A stretch of 64,000 nucleotides of DNA, taken from positions 1 through 64,000 of the forward strand of contig JAXGZQ010000004.1 of assembly GCA_040776905.1 (NCBI GenBank). Reading direction: 5' to 3'. Shown here piece by piece: positions 9,274 to 18,304 of this stretch. The notes beneath the pieces are model-generated. The model was not told where the DNA came from, did no database searches, and worked only from the letters and a program-made list of their open reading frames with translations. Each line of letters starts with the position of its first letter. The first letter of the stretch is position 1. The translations under genes and the position numbers were made by a program. The DNA is from SLHU01 sp009929975. Its GTDB lineage: Bacteria > Bacillota > Clostridia > Saccharofermentanales > UBA5734.

Positions 9274-10317
9274 TCAGGCACCGGCCGCTTCGACGTTCTT
9301 TGCCGTCTTCCTGCTGTCGGTCGCGCTCAGCGCTTCCATCTTCTTGGTGAAGATGAAATAAATGACAACCGACTGTAAAATCATCATGATATTACCGACG
9401 ATCCAGTAAAGTCCCATCGCAGCCGGCAGGCTGAATGTGGTCCACAGCATGAAGATCGGCATGAGTACGTTCATACTCTTCATCATGGATTCCGACTTAT
9501 CTTCAGGGGTTTGTCCGGCCCTGGCCGGGTTCACCTGCTCTCGTGCCTTGTCTTCAGCCTTCTTTTTGCGGTTCGGCATGGTCAGCCGTGTGATTCTCAT
9601 CTGAATCAGAGTCGTGATCAGGACCAGAACCGGGAAGACCAGCAGCGGCACATAACTGCGCCAGGTGTCATCCGCGAACAGCAGAGCCGGTTTCCAGGTG
9701 GGTGTCAGCCCAAGGTTCATCCCGAGAAACTCAACATCCAGCATATCGGATAATTTGAGCAGGCCCCGGTTGACCACTTGAGCCAGTGCGGCTCCGTTGT
9801 CATTCAACGCGTTGATCAGAGGGATATTCATGGTCGCGGCGCGGCCGACTGCCGCTTCAGCAATCAGCGGTTCGCCCGCCGAGTTCGTCAGGCCGTGCAG
9901 AAACTCGCCGATCTGGGTCAGGTTATCTTCCGGCACATTCATGATGTGGCGAAGCGGAGCCTGAATTATCCGGAAAATCGGCCAGATGATGATCAACTGG
10001 AGAATCGCGGGAAGACAGCCGGCCAGCGGCGACGCGCCATGCTTTTTGTAAAGTTCCATCTGCAGCTTACTCTGCATTTCCTTGTCATCAGGATATAGAC
10101 GGCGTATTTCAGCGATCTCACCCTGCAGCGCCTGCTGCTTGAAGGTGTTCTTCTGCTGATTTAAACCCATCGGAAACATCAGCAGCCGGATAAACAGCGT
10201 AAAGATGATGATAACAACACCATAATTACCGACCAGATCATATAAAAGCCGCATAAACCAGCCAAACGCGGTATAGAGCGGATCCATGATCCCAAGTGTG
10301 GCATATGCTAAGTCCAT
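9274..10317 (-). CDS. yidC: Membrane protein insertase YidC (OxaA/SpoIIIJ family)
   Basis: A 347-residue polytopic membrane insertase that integrates proteins into the cytoplasmic membrane, alone or with SecYEG. About five membrane segments are readable. The conserved cytoplasmic loop follows the first conserved membrane helix and includes NQQKNTFKQQ and YKKHGASPLAGCLP. Unlike most Gram-positive YidC proteins it shows no clear lipobox cleavage site at the N-terminus. A basic, Lys-rich region (NRKKKAEDKAREQ) lies in a late loop. It sits between yidD and jag as usual. Confidence 0.96.
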   Translation of the reverse strand: MDLAYATLGIMDPLYTAFGWFMRLLYDLVGNYGVVIIIFTLFIRLLMFPMGLNQQKNTFKQQALQGEIAEIRRLYPDDKEMQSKLQMELYKKHGASPLAGCLPAILQLIIIWPIFRIIQAPLRHIMNVPEDNLTQIGEFLHGLTNSAGEPLIAEAAVGRAATMNIPLINALNDNGAALAQVVNRGLLKLSDMLDVEFLGMNLGLTPTWKPALLFADDTWRSYVPLLVFPVLVLITTLIQMRITRLTMPNRKKKAEDKAREQVNPARAGQTPEDKSESMMKSMNVLMPIFMLWTTFSLPAAMGLYWIVGNIMMILQSVVIYFIFTKKMEALSATDSRKTAKNVEAAGA

Positions 10318-10398
10318 GTTCTAGATCTCCTTGTTATACGACGGTCGATCATTCGTTCCGGCCGCGCAGTCTTGACTGCAGAATACTGGTGTCAGACT

Positions 10399-10611
10399 TC
10401 AGGGAACCGGGTCATATCCGCCTTTGCCGAATGGATTACAGCGCAGGATTCGCCAGATGGCCAGCGCCGACCCCTTGATCGCACCATGCTTAGTGATGGC
10501 TTCAATCGCGTAATTGGAGCAAGTCGGCATGAAGCGGCAGTTGTTCCCCAGTGCCGGAGACAGAAACCGCTGATACCCGCGAATCAACCAGACCAGCGCT
10601 TTGCGAATCAT
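10399..10611 (-). CDS. yidD: Membrane protein insertion efficiency factor YidD
   Basis: A 70-residue protein with the family signatures IRGYQRFLSPALG and CRFMPTCSNYAIEA, ending in CNPFGKGGYDPVP. It helps YidC-dependent insertion and associates with the inner face of the membrane through an amphipathic N-terminus. It overlaps the end of rnpA by four bases (ATGA), so it is translationally coupled, and it lies between rnpA and yidC as in most bacteria. Length is normal. Confidence 0.96.
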   Translation of the reverse strand: MIRKALVWLIRGYQRFLSPALGNNCRFMPTCSNYAIEAITKHGAIKGSALAIWRILRCNPFGKGGYDPVP

Positions 10612-10961
10612 TCTGATGTCTCTCCTTCGGGCTTCAGCAGCCTTGCGCGCCGCAGCACTTTCAACAAATCCGTCTGAACCTGCCGCATGCCGGGACGGTC
10701 ATCCGTCTGTCGGGCAACCAGGATTAAATCGTACCCCTCCTGAACCCGATTTTCAACCAGACGATAACTTTCCCGCAGCAATCGCTTCACACGGTTGCGC
10801 TGAACGCTGCCATTGACCTTGCGACTAGCCGTGACACCCACACGTCCCGGCGAACCCGGCCGGCGCAGATAATGTACGACGACATAATGCCCTGCGGCAA
10901 ATTTGCCCTTCCGGTAGATCCGGGAAAACTCATAGTTGAAGCGCAGCGTCCGGGTTTGCAT
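10608..10961 (-). CDS. rnpA: Ribonuclease P protein component
   Basis: The protein subunit of RNase P, which removes 5' leaders from precursor tRNAs together with the RNA subunit. From the chosen ATG it is 117 residues, typical length. The N-terminal LRFNYEFSRIYRKGK and the basic helix motif RNRVKRLLRESYR (the RNR signature) are intact. A GTG nine codons upstream keeps the frame open but gives an unusual hydrophobic extension, so the internal ATG at 10961 is preferred. It follows rpmH by 79 bases. Confidence 0.95.
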   Translation of the reverse strand: MQTRTLRFNYEFSRIYRKGKFAAGHYVVVHYLRRPGSPGRVGVTASRKVNGSVQRNRVKRLLRESYRLVENRVQEGYDLILVARQTDDRPGMRQVQTDLLKVLRRARLLKPEGETSE

Positions 10962-11040
10962 GACCACTATCCAATACACAAAGGGCACCGGACGGCATGA
11001 GCCGCACGGCGCATAATAAGAAAGACCACGTATGCGGTCT

Positions 11041-11175
11041 TTAAGCGGTTAGTTTCTGTCTCCCCTTCAACCTGCGTCTTTTCAGGACTTTCTGCCCCGA
11101 CGTCGTTCCCATGCGTTTTCTGAAACCATGCTCTTTGGCACGATGCCGTTTTTTCGGCTGAAATGTCATTTTCAT
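11041..11175 (-). CDS. rpmH: 50S ribosomal protein L34
   Basis: A 44-residue, strongly basic protein matching L34 along its whole length: MKMTFQPKKRHRAKEHGFR, then the conserved RMGTTSGQKVLKRRR. GGAGG lies 9 bases before the ATG at 11175; a second ATG two codons later is less likely, because the family begins MK-TFQP. It is the first gene of the operon leading to rnpA, yidD, yidC and jag. In most bacteria rpmH neighbours dnaA; here a CapA-like gene occupies that side, so the origin-linked order is interrupted. Confidence 0.97.
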   Translation of the reverse strand: MKMTFQPKKRHRAKEHGFRKRMGTTSGQKVLKRRRLKGRQKLTA

Positions 11176-11218
11176 TTATCTATACCTCCAGATGAGTTGC
11201 TTATCTCACAGCGTTAAG

Positions 11219-11248
11219 ATTATACAGGCCAAACCGGGAAACTGTCAA
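11219..11248 (-). promoter_or_regulatory. Consensus sigma-70/SigA promoter of the rpmH operon
   Basis: On the minus strand a perfect TTGACA (11243-11248) is separated by 18 bases from a perfect TATAAT (11219-11224). It lies about 45 bases upstream of the rpmH start. This is the strongest promoter seen in the window, fitting a ribosomal-protein operon. Confidence 0.9.
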
Positions 11249-11298
11249 CTGCGCGCATCAATGTCGGCGCCATGTCCGGCCATAGGCCAGGCTGTACT

Positions 11299-12681
11299 TC
11301 AGCCGGCCGACTGGATGACAGGAAACGGCAGATGGTCGGGCATGGGTTCGACCACATCTTCGATCCGGCGCAGCGAATCCGCATAAGTCGCGGCCGATCC
11401 CGGAAACTCATCAGGTTGTCCGATGGCCTGCAGGACCGGAATCGGGAGATGCCGGCGGCCGAACGCGTTCGGCTCCTGGATGATATGGTAGGGGATATAT
11501 TCCGCCTTTTCAATCTCAACCTGTCCCTGTCGCGCAATGAGGCTGACACGTGCGATGATGCCATCCTGGGACCGTCCGTCAAGACCCGGTATCTCAGTGG
11601 TCATATTGGTCACCAGATTACCAAGCGAGTAGTAGACAAGTGTGGGACTGCCGTCCAGCGATGAATTGACAACATCGATTTCCTGAATAACATGCGGGTG
11701 ATGTCCGATGATGAGATCAACCCCGGCGTCGGCCAGATACTGGGCCATTTCACGTTGATACGGCCGGCTGACATTCTGATATTCCTCGCCCCAGTGCATG
11801 ATCAGGCAGATAAAATCGGCCCCCCGCTCCTGCATCGAAGCGACATGCGAGGCCATGCGCTCAAGGTCGGCGGCAAAAGCTTCCGGCCGGTACGGGTTGA
11901 AGGAGTTGAGCAGCGGGACGATTTCGGATGGCAGCGGCAGTGAGTTGAGGGTCCGCTGCTGCGGCGAACCCGGCGTTTCGAAGGTATAGGCAGAAAGACC
12001 GACCTGAACGCCTTCGATATCAAAAATGACATCACGGGGATCAGTTTCGGAAAGCCGTGTACCAATCACATTCAGTCCCTGCTCCTGTAAAACACGTGTC
12101 GTTCGGAGAAAACCATCCACACCTTTATCAAATATGTGGTTATTGGCGGTTGACGCGACATTGAACCCCGTCGCCAGCATCCCCTCACCGATTTCATCAG
12201 GGGCACTGAACAGAGGATAACCGGAATACGGCGGGCCGGCCAGCGTCGTCTCCAGATTAAACACGGCAATCGCGCTGTCCTGAACCGAGCGCTTGATATA
12301 CTCAAAATTCGGTCGGAAATCATAGGTCGCCACATGGCCATCATCGGTGACACGTGCGCCCTGCGAAACGGGTTTGTGCATCAGAAGGTCGCCGACCGCG
12401 GTGATCTGAAAGCGGACAGGCTCAGGCTCCGCGGTTGATGGCGCCGTTGTTGTCTCCACAGGCTGTGGCTCCGACGATGACGGAGGCCGTGTGCCAAACT
12501 CTGATTCCGTTGTCTGTCCGCCGGTCGGCAGTTCCAGGCCCCGGCTGTCGGAAAACAACTGCACATTCTGATAAACCAGCACCACGACAACAAGGAGCAG
12601 AAGGATGCTTCCCGGCAGTAAAGGATAGCGCCGCGGACGGCGATGTGGTGTTCTTCTTCTTGTCGGTTGTTTCATACTCAT
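11299..12681 (-). CDS. CapA-family protein (poly-gamma-glutamate/capsule type), membrane-anchored
   Basis: A 460-residue protein with a basic N-terminus, one membrane segment at about residues 20-40, a Ser/Thr/Pro-rich linker to about residue 95 and a large extracellular CapA/PgsA domain with a calcineurin-like phosphoesterase fold. Readable motifs are AVGDLLMH, FNLETTLAG, ANNHIFDKG, the HWGEEYQ segment and IGHHPHVIQ, which together supply the metal ligands. PgsA/CapA proteins take part in poly-gamma-glutamate or capsule export, but most homologues are uncharacterised and no capB or capC is nearby. The function is therefore open. It ends 51 bases before the rpmH promoter. Confidence 0.85.
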   Translation of the reverse strand: MSMKQPTRRRTPHRRPRRYPLLPGSILLLLVVVVLVYQNVQLFSDSRGLELPTGGQTTESEFGTRPPSSSEPQPVETTTAPSTAEPEPVRFQITAVGDLLMHKPVSQGARVTDDGHVATYDFRPNFEYIKRSVQDSAIAVFNLETTLAGPPYSGYPLFSAPDEIGEGMLATGFNVASTANNHIFDKGVDGFLRTTRVLQEQGLNVIGTRLSETDPRDVIFDIEGVQVGLSAYTFETPGSPQQRTLNSLPLPSEIVPLLNSFNPYRPEAFAADLERMASHVASMQERGADFICLIMHWGEEYQNVSRPYQREMAQYLADAGVDLIIGHHPHVIQEIDVVNSSLDGSPTLVYYSLGNLVTNMTTEIPGLDGRSQDGIIARVSLIARQGQVEIEKAEYIPYHIIQEPNAFGRRHLPIPVLQAIGQPDEFPGSAATYADSLRRIEDVVEPMPDHLPFPVIQSAG

Positions 12682-12705
12682 GGAATCACCGCTTGACTGA
12701 ATGAA

Positions 12706-13596
12706 TCAGTTGATGATCATCGGACCGTTGGAGCGTGTTTCACAGGCGATCAGCCGTGTTTCCGGGTCCAGCTTCTCTGTCAGCGCCTGCCGGGCGGCAT
12801 CGCGCAGGTCTTTTGTCTCGTAAAGGGCAAACAGCGTCGGCCCGCTTCCGCTCATCATGCAGACCGCGGCTCCGCTCTGCTCCAACATCATCCGGGCATT
12901 ATCCAGCACTGGCCAGGCCGAAAAGGTCACCGGCTGCAGAACGTTGGCCGATGTCTCAGCGAGACGTGCCAGATCCCGCTCGCGCATCGCCTGGATCACC
13001 TGGCTTGTCTGCGGCCGGCGTGCCGGTACCATCTGGTCAAATTCACGAAACGCCCAGGCTGTCGACACCGCGAAGCCCGGATTGAGCAGCAGAAGCGGCA
13101 TGCTGGAAAATGGCGAAAGTGGTTTCAGTTTATCACCGATCCCCTCACATAGAACCGTTCCCCCCTGCAGACAAAACGGTACATCAGCCCCGATCCGCAG
13201 GGCCAGTTCATGCAGCTGACTCAGATTCAGCCGCCCCGGCAAGAGATGGTGCAGCGCGATCAGGACGGCCGCCGCGTCTGAACTGCCGCCGGCCAGTCCG
13301 GCTGCCGCGGGAATTTTCTTGCAGATCTCGATCGTCACAGCCGCACGTTCGCGTGCCGCCTCAAGGAACAGTTCAGCGGCCTGCCATGCGGTATTCCTCC
13401 GGTCGCAGGGGATATCCGGCTGGTCACAAGCAAGACGGATGCCCGTGCCGCCGCTGTCCAGCGATACGGTCAGGCGGTCAGCAAGTGAAAGGCTTTGCAT
13501 CACCGTCGATAAAAGATGATAGCCATCCTCTCTGCGGCCGGTTATATCAAGCGACAGGTTGATTTTTGCCGGTGCCGTCACATGAATCTGCGGCAT
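12706..13596 (-). CDS. ispE: 4-diphosphocytidyl-2-C-methyl-D-erythritol kinase
   Basis: A 296-residue GHMP-family kinase that phosphorylates the 2-hydroxyl of CDP-methylerythritol in the non-mevalonate isoprenoid pathway. The N-terminus APAKINLSLD and the ATP-binding GHMP motif PAAAGLAGGSSDAAA are intact, as is the C-terminal glycine motif CMMSGSGPTLFAL. It lies directly downstream of veg, an association common in Bacillota. Length is typical. Confidence 0.96.
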   Translation of the reverse strand: MPQIHVTAPAKINLSLDITGRREDGYHLLSTVMQSLSLADRLTVSLDSGGTGIRLACDQPDIPCDRRNTAWQAAELFLEAARERAAVTIEICKKIPAAAGLAGGSSDAAAVLIALHHLLPGRLNLSQLHELALRIGADVPFCLQGGTVLCEGIGDKLKPLSPFSSMPLLLLNPGFAVSTAWAFREFDQMVPARRPQTSQVIQAMRERDLARLAETSANVLQPVTFSAWPVLDNARMMLEQSGAAVCMMSGSGPTLFALYETKDLRDAARQALTEKLDPETRLIACETRSNGPMIIN

Positions 13597-13605
13597 ATTG
13601 CCTCC

Positions 13606-13639
13606 AAAAGAAAAGGAGCCCGCAGTTCACCGCGGGCTC
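13606..13639 (-). terminator. Terminator of veg
   Basis: An 8-bp GC-rich stem (13616-13623 with 13632-13639) is followed on the minus strand by a T-rich run, in the gap between the veg stop and the ispE start. It should end or attenuate veg transcripts. Confidence 0.7.
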
Positions 13640-13657
13640 AGTCATATCAATTTAAAT

Positions 13658-13936
13658 TCAGTTCGCCAGTCCCTGTCCGCGCTCACTGTGCCGATCCGGC
13701 TCTACCGCGATCTCAACCACACGGGTCAGAATATCAACATAACTGAATGAAACGGTTTCCTGATACGTTTTATGCTGACAGCAGCGAACGGTAAATACAT
13801 TGGGATAACAGTTGTCCAGAATGCCTTCCTGAACGATCGTCCGCTTTCTTCCACCGCTGGATTTGAGTTTGACACGTCGCCCGACATAGGCCTGCATACC
13901 TCTTCGGCAGATATCAAGATCGGCTTTTGCAATCAT
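13658..13936 (-). CDS. veg: Veg family protein
   Basis: A 92-residue protein of the Veg family, highly expressed in Bacillus and linked there to biofilm formation, with unknown biochemistry. Recognised by AYVGRRVKLKSSGGRK and the conserved YPNVFTV and FSYVDILT segments; the fold is predicted to be a small SH3-like barrel. It has a GGAGG site 10 bases before the ATG, a near-consensus promoter and its own terminator, and precedes ispE as in other Bacillota. Confidence 0.92.
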   Translation of the reverse strand: MIAKADLDICRRGMQAYVGRRVKLKSSGGRKRTIVQEGILDNCYPNVFTVRCCQHKTYQETVSFSYVDILTRVVEIAVEPDRHSERGQGLAN

Positions 13937-13998
13937 CTTTCATTTACCTCCGGCTGCTGTAATTCCCCCTGTGACTTGAATGAGACCCCTTGACAGCC

Positions 13999-14027
13999 AT
14001 TCTAGCACTTTCGTACACTAAAGTCAA
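13999..14027 (-). promoter_or_regulatory. Promoter of veg
   Basis: On the minus strand TTGACT (14022-14027), a 17-base spacer and TAGAAT (13999-14004) form a near-consensus promoter about 60 bases upstream of veg. The veg promoter is known as a strong vegetative promoter in Bacillus. Confidence 0.8.
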
Positions 14028-14120
14028 CGACGGCACCACGCCTTGTGGTTAATCTGCCGAAATTACCCAAAATATTGTAGAAGCACCTTGACACGCATCA
14101 GGGTGTCATGAGGATTATCT

Positions 14121-15791
14121 ATGCTTTCTGACATCGAAATCGCCCAGAACGCCCGACCCAGACCGATCAGCGAGATCATCGAATCGCTCGGTATCCGGCC
14201 GGATGAATGGGATCCACGGGGACACCATGTCGCCAAACTGGATGACCGGCTTCTGACCCGGCTGCAGGATCGCCCGGACGGACGGCTGGTCCTGGTCACC
14301 GCGGTCAATCCGACTCCGTCGGGAGAGGGCAAGACCACCACAACGGTCGGTCTCGGCCAGGCGCTTTGTCAGTTGGGCCAGCAGGCGATCATTGCCCTGC
14401 GTGAACCATCGCTCGGGCCGGTTTTCGGAATGAAAGGCGGAGCGGCCGGCGGCGGCTATGCCCAGGTGCTGCCGATGGAATCGATCAATCTTCACTTCAC
14501 CGGTGATATCCATGCGGTTACGGCCGCGAACAATCTGCTTGCGGCTCTGATCGACAATCACCTTCAGCAGGGCAATCACCTGGGAATCGATCCGCGCCAG
14601 ATCAGCTGGAAACGATGTCTTGACATGAATGACCGCGCCCTGCGCCATCTGGTGATCGGCCTGGGGGGGAGCACAAGCGGCGTACCGCGTGAAGACGGTT
14701 TCCAGATCAGTGTCGCTTCAGAAGTCATGGCGGTTCTCTGCCTGGCCGACAGCTATTCAGACCTCAAGCATCGTCTGAGCCGCATCGTGGTCGCACAGAC
14801 TTATGACGGGCGTCCTGTGACAGCCGAGGATCTTCAGGCGGACGGAGCGATGGCCGCGCTGTTGACTGATGCCATGCGTCCGAATCTCGTTCAGACACTT
14901 GAGGGAACGCCGGCACTGATGCACGGCGGTCCGTTCGCCAACATCGCGCATGGCTGCAACAGTTTATCCGCGACCCGCCTCGGCTTGAAACTGGGCGACA
15001 TTCTCGTTACGGAAGCGGGCTTCGGCGCCGACCTCGGCGCGGAAAAGTTTTTTGACATAAAATGCCGCAGCGGTGCCCTGCGCCCCGACGCGGCGGTACT
15101 TGTCGCGACTGTCCGGGCCTTAAAATATAACGGTGGAGTCCCCCGTTCACAGCTCAGTCAGGAAAATCTCCCAGCTCTACAGCGCGGAATCGTCAATCTG
15201 GAAAAACATATTGAGAATATCCGCCAGTTTGGTGTCCCGTGCCTGGTCGCTCTGAATGCCTTCCCGGATGATACAGAGGCTGAAATTCAGGTGATTCGCG
15301 ACACCTGTGCCCGGCATGGCGTGGGAGTGTCTGTCTCGGAAGTTTTCAGCCGCGGCGGTGCCGGCGGCCTTGATCTGGCGGAAAAGCTGCTGCGGTTGTT
15401 TGAATCTGAGCCAGCTGATTTCCAGCCTCTCTATCCGCTGGATTGCCCGCTTGAGGAAAAGATGCGCCGGATCGCCTGCCGCCTTTACGGTGCCGATGAC
15501 ATTGCCCTGACAGCACCGGCGCGCCGCCAGCTTGAATGGCTGGAACAGCATGGATTTTCCAATTTGCCGGTCTGTATGGCGAAAACCCAGTATTCCCTGT
15601 CGGATGATCCGACCAAACTGGGCCGGCCTGAAGGCTTCACCCTGACAGTCCGCGAACTGACGGTTTCCGCCGGCGCGGGCTTCGTTGTCGCTCTGACCGG
15701 CAATATCCTGACCATGCCCGGACTGCCCGCCAAACCGGCCGCCGAGACGATTGATATTGATGATAACGGAACCATCAGTGGATTGTTCTGA
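14121..15791 (+). CDS. fhs: Formate-tetrahydrofolate ligase
   Basis: A 556-residue ATP-dependent ligase making 10-formyl-tetrahydrofolate for one-carbon metabolism. The P-loop TPSGEGKTTTTVGLG and the segment EPSLGPVFGMKGGAAGGG are the family hallmarks, and the length is standard. The start is preceded by GAGGA. A short palindrome (TGACAC...GTGTCA, 14089-14107) lies just upstream. Fhs is common in Clostridia and is not proof of acetogenesis; no other Wood-Ljungdahl gene is in the window. Confidence 0.97.
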   Translation: MLSDIEIAQNARPRPISEIIESLGIRPDEWDPRGHHVAKLDDRLLTRLQDRPDGRLVLVTAVNPTPSGEGKTTTTVGLGQALCQLGQQAIIALREPSLGPVFGMKGGAAGGGYAQVLPMESINLHFTGDIHAVTAANNLLAALIDNHLQQGNHLGIDPRQISWKRCLDMNDRALRHLVIGLGGSTSGVPREDGFQISVASEVMAVLCLADSYSDLKHRLSRIVVAQTYDGRPVTAEDLQADGAMAALLTDAMRPNLVQTLEGTPALMHGGPFANIAHGCNSLSATRLGLKLGDILVTEAGFGADLGAEKFFDIKCRSGALRPDAAVLVATVRALKYNGGVPRSQLSQENLPALQRGIVNLEKHIENIRQFGVPCLVALNAFPDDTEAEIQVIRDTCARHGVGVSVSEVFSRGGAGGLDLAEKLLRLFESEPADFQPLYPLDCPLEEKMRRIACRLYGADDIALTAPARRQLEWLEQHGFSNLPVCMAKTQYSLSDDPTKLGRPEGFTLTVRELTVSAGAGFVVALTGNILTMPGLPAKPAAETIDIDDNGTISGLF

Positions 15792-15920
15792 CTCGCATTA
15801 ACCAGTCAGAGGCCAGCAGCCGCTCAGCGGAAGAACGGGGATCGGCCGCGGCAGACGGACCGGCGATTCATCTGGAAGACATCCGTTTGTTGTGATATAA
15901 TAGGCAAGCATTGTAACGCC

Positions 15921-16053
15921 ATGTCTGATCTGCAGTCGATCGCCGGTCCTGTGCGATGTGGCCCGTGAACCCCGTCAGGTCCGGAAGGAAGCAGCGGTAA
16001 GCGGTCTCCCACATGTGCCGCGGGGCAACCGGTGTCGGCTGCAGATCAGACAG
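15921..16053 (+). ncRNA. ffs: Signal recognition particle RNA (small bacterial/4.5S type)
   Basis: The SRP core is recognised by the apical segment GTCAGGTCCGGAAGGAAGCA near 15974-15993. The ends form a perfect 13-bp closing helix (15923-15935 with 16039-16051), with further complementarity inside, giving a long hairpin of about 130 nt without an Alu domain. TATAAT at 15896-15901 is a plausible -10 box. The RNA binds Ffh and guides ribosomes to the membrane. Its place directly before dnaX is conserved in Bacillota. The exact ends are estimated from the helix. Confidence 0.93.
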
Positions 16054-16110
16054 GGTGTTTTCCATATCTGGAGGATGATAACATCAGACCAGGGACCAGG
16101 GGGTAACAGC

Positions 16111-17949
16111 ATGTCGCATCTCGCTTTATATCGTGCCTGGCGGCCAATGATTTTCGATGAAGTGGTCGAACAGAAACATGCCGTCTACGCATTACGCCAG
16201 GCGGTCATCAGCGGCCAGATCGCGCATGCGTATCTATTCAGCGGAACTCGGGGAACCGGAAAAACAACCCTGGCAAAAATTTTCTCCCGTGCCATCAACT
16301 GCCTGAACCCGAATGACGGGAATCCCTGCAACCAGTGTGAGATCTGCCGCGGTATCCTGGACGGCAGCCTGCTCGACGTTGTGGAGATGGACGCAGCTTC
16401 CAACAACAGTGTCGACAATATCCGCAGAATCTGTGATGAAGTCATTTTCATGCCGTCACAGGCCCGTTTCAAAGTCTACATCATTGACGAAGTCCATATG
16501 CTTTCGACCGGCGCTTTCAATGCCCTGCTCAAAACACTGGAAGAACCGCCGTCCCACGCTGTCTTTATCCTGGCGACAACTGAGCCTCACCGCATTCCGG
16601 CAACGATCCTTTCACGCTGCCAGCGGTATGAGTTTCGCCGGATCCCCATCGAAAGCCTGATCAGCCGCCTGGAAGAAATTGCGCGGACGGACGGCATTGA
16701 TATTCAGCCGGATGCACTCAGGACCATCGCGCTGCTGGCTGATGGGGCCATGCGGGACGCGATCAGCCTGCTGGACCAGGCGCGGGGCGGTCTTTCAGGA
16801 ACGATCCGCCGCGACGATATTCTCAGCCTGGTCGGTGTCGTTCAGGATGAATTCATGCAATCGATCGCGGAGGCGCTGCACGATGCTGACCCGGCAAAAA
16901 TTCTGGCACTAATTGATCAACTGGTGATGGCCGGACGCGATATTGTCCGCTTTGTGATTGATCTGGCCCAATTTTTCCGCGATCTTCTTGTCTGCCGGGT
17001 CTCCGATCATCCGGAAGCGCTGATTCACGTCACCGATGAGACCTTGTCCGCCATGCGCGATCTCAGTTGGCGCGGCCAGGCGTCCGAATGGGTCGGCATG
17101 GTTCAGGGTTTGTCCGCTCTGCTGCCGGATCTGCGCTGGGCCGGCGATCCCCGGGTCACATTGGAGATCGGCCTTATCCGCCTGATGGGCCAGTCGCAGG
17201 CTGCTGAACAAACGCAGGCGCCGTCCGCGCCGACACCGAAAAGCACGGCAAAGACAGCTGGCAGACAGGCTGAAACCCGGTCTGATACACCTGTCCCGAC
17301 CGGCCCCGGCCAGAAAAATCAGCCGCAGACGCCCGCCCGTGAAGAAAAGAAGGCAGATTCCACCACGCTGACAGCCCGGGAAGAAATCGAGTTTATCAAT
17401 GGTGATGCGGTCCAACCGGTCGATACGGCTCAGACCAGTGAGGCTGAACCGGTCCAGGCGGATCGTCAGCCGAAATCTGTTGATGAACCGCTGCCGGAAC
17501 CGCCGCCGGATGATGATGAAATCGTTACGCCCATGACGGAGCATGAAGCGCCCGCGCAGAACACCGCACCGTCAGAGGCGATCACTGAACAGGCACCGCC
17601 GAACGCAGCGGCGATCTGGCAGAAGATATCAACCGGGCTGCAGGACAGCGGCCATATGACCCTGTACCTGTTCAGCCGGCCGGCCAGGCCCGTCATCAAA
17701 GGGCATGCGCTGCAGCTCATATTTGATCAGCAGTCGCAGATCCACTGGCAGGAGGTCAGCCGCCCCGAATCAGTAAAAATTCTCAAAGACATGTTGAAAC
17801 AGTCTGGCGGACAAGGCCTGGAGATCGAGCCGATTCTGCCTGAGGCAGGCCAGGCTGATCTGGTTGAAGCAAATTCGGAGCCTGACTGGATCAGTCAGGT
17901 TGTCGCAACAGCCGATGAACTCGGCATACCCATTAAGATGGAGGAATAA
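16111..17949 (+). CDS. dnaX: DNA polymerase III subunit gamma/tau
   Basis: The AAA+ clamp-loader subunit, 612 residues from the ATG at 16111. Domain I carries the Walker A GTRGTGKTT, the zinc cysteines CNQCEIC, the Walker B-type IIDEVHML and the sensor SRC motif. From about residue 370 an acidic, Pro/Gln/Glu-rich linker leads to a C-terminal tau-like domain. An in-frame start at 15958 is rejected because it lies inside the SRP RNA. No obvious slippery A-run for producing a short gamma form was noticed. It is followed by ybaB and recR with 2-base gaps. Confidence 0.97.
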   Translation: MSHLALYRAWRPMIFDEVVEQKHAVYALRQAVISGQIAHAYLFSGTRGTGKTTLAKIFSRAINCLNPNDGNPCNQCEICRGILDGSLLDVVEMDAASNNSVDNIRRICDEVIFMPSQARFKVYIIDEVHMLSTGAFNALLKTLEEPPSHAVFILATTEPHRIPATILSRCQRYEFRRIPIESLISRLEEIARTDGIDIQPDALRTIALLADGAMRDAISLLDQARGGLSGTIRRDDILSLVGVVQDEFMQSIAEALHDADPAKILALIDQLVMAGRDIVRFVIDLAQFFRDLLVCRVSDHPEALIHVTDETLSAMRDLSWRGQASEWVGMVQGLSALLPDLRWAGDPRVTLEIGLIRLMGQSQAAEQTQAPSAPTPKSTAKTAGRQAETRSDTPVPTGPGQKNQPQTPAREEKKADSTTLTAREEIEFINGDAVQPVDTAQTSEAEPVQADRQPKSVDEPLPEPPPDDDEIVTPMTEHEAPAQNTAPSEAITEQAPPNAAAIWQKISTGLQDSGHMTLYLFSRPARPVIKGHALQLIFDQQSQIHWQEVSRPESVKILKDMLKQSGGQGLEIEPILPEAGQADLVEANSEPDWISQVVATADELGIPIKMEE

Positions 17950-17951
17950 AC

Positions 17952-18302
17952 ATGGCAAAAGGACCCAGAGGATTTCGCGGAGCCCCCGCGGGCGGCGGTA
18001 TGAACCAGTACATGCAGCAGGCTCAGAAACTGCAGCGTGATATGGAGAAAGCACAGGAAGACATCGCCGCCATGACGTGTGAAGGAACAGCCGGCGGACA
18101 AGTGGTTCGCGCCGTCATGGACGGCCAGCACCGGCTCGTCGAACTGGCAATTGACCCGGCCGCTGTAGATGCCGATGATGTCGAGATGCTGCAGGATCTG
18201 ATCATGGTCGCAGTCAACGCGGCACGTGATAAGCTGGAAGAAGCCTCGAATGAACGAATGAGTCAGGTAACGGGCGGCCGCGGCCTGCCGTTTGGTCTCT
18301 GA
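17952..18302 (+). CDS. YbaB/EbfC family nucleoid-associated protein
   Basis: A 116-residue DNA-binding protein of the YbaB/EbfC family with the usual helical start (MNQYMQQAQKLQRDM), a central beta sheet (GTAGGQVVRAVMDGQ) and a C-terminal helix. The N-terminal ~15 residues are glycine-rich. It lies between dnaX and recR, two bases from each, the conserved order. The family is linked to nucleoid structure; its precise task is unsettled. Confidence 0.94.
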   Translation: MAKGPRGFRGAPAGGGMNQYMQQAQKLQRDMEKAQEDIAAMTCEGTAGGQVVRAVMDGQHRLVELAIDPAAVDADDVEMLQDLIMVAVNAARDKLEEASNERMSQVTGGRGLPFGL

Positions 18303-18304
18303 GG

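Noticed and set aside
11176..11298. Replication origin near rpmH
   Set aside because: There is no dnaA or dnaN gene and no cluster of TTATCCACA-like boxes; the gap is fully explained by the rpmH promoter and the end of the CapA-like gene.
14040..14120. Riboswitch upstream of fhs
   Set aside because: Only a 6-bp palindrome is present; the gap is too short and lacks any known folate or glycine riboswitch core.
15958..16110. The longer dnaX frame starting at 15958
   Set aside because: This stretch is the SRP RNA; the dnaX protein begins at 16111 with the family's usual N-terminus.
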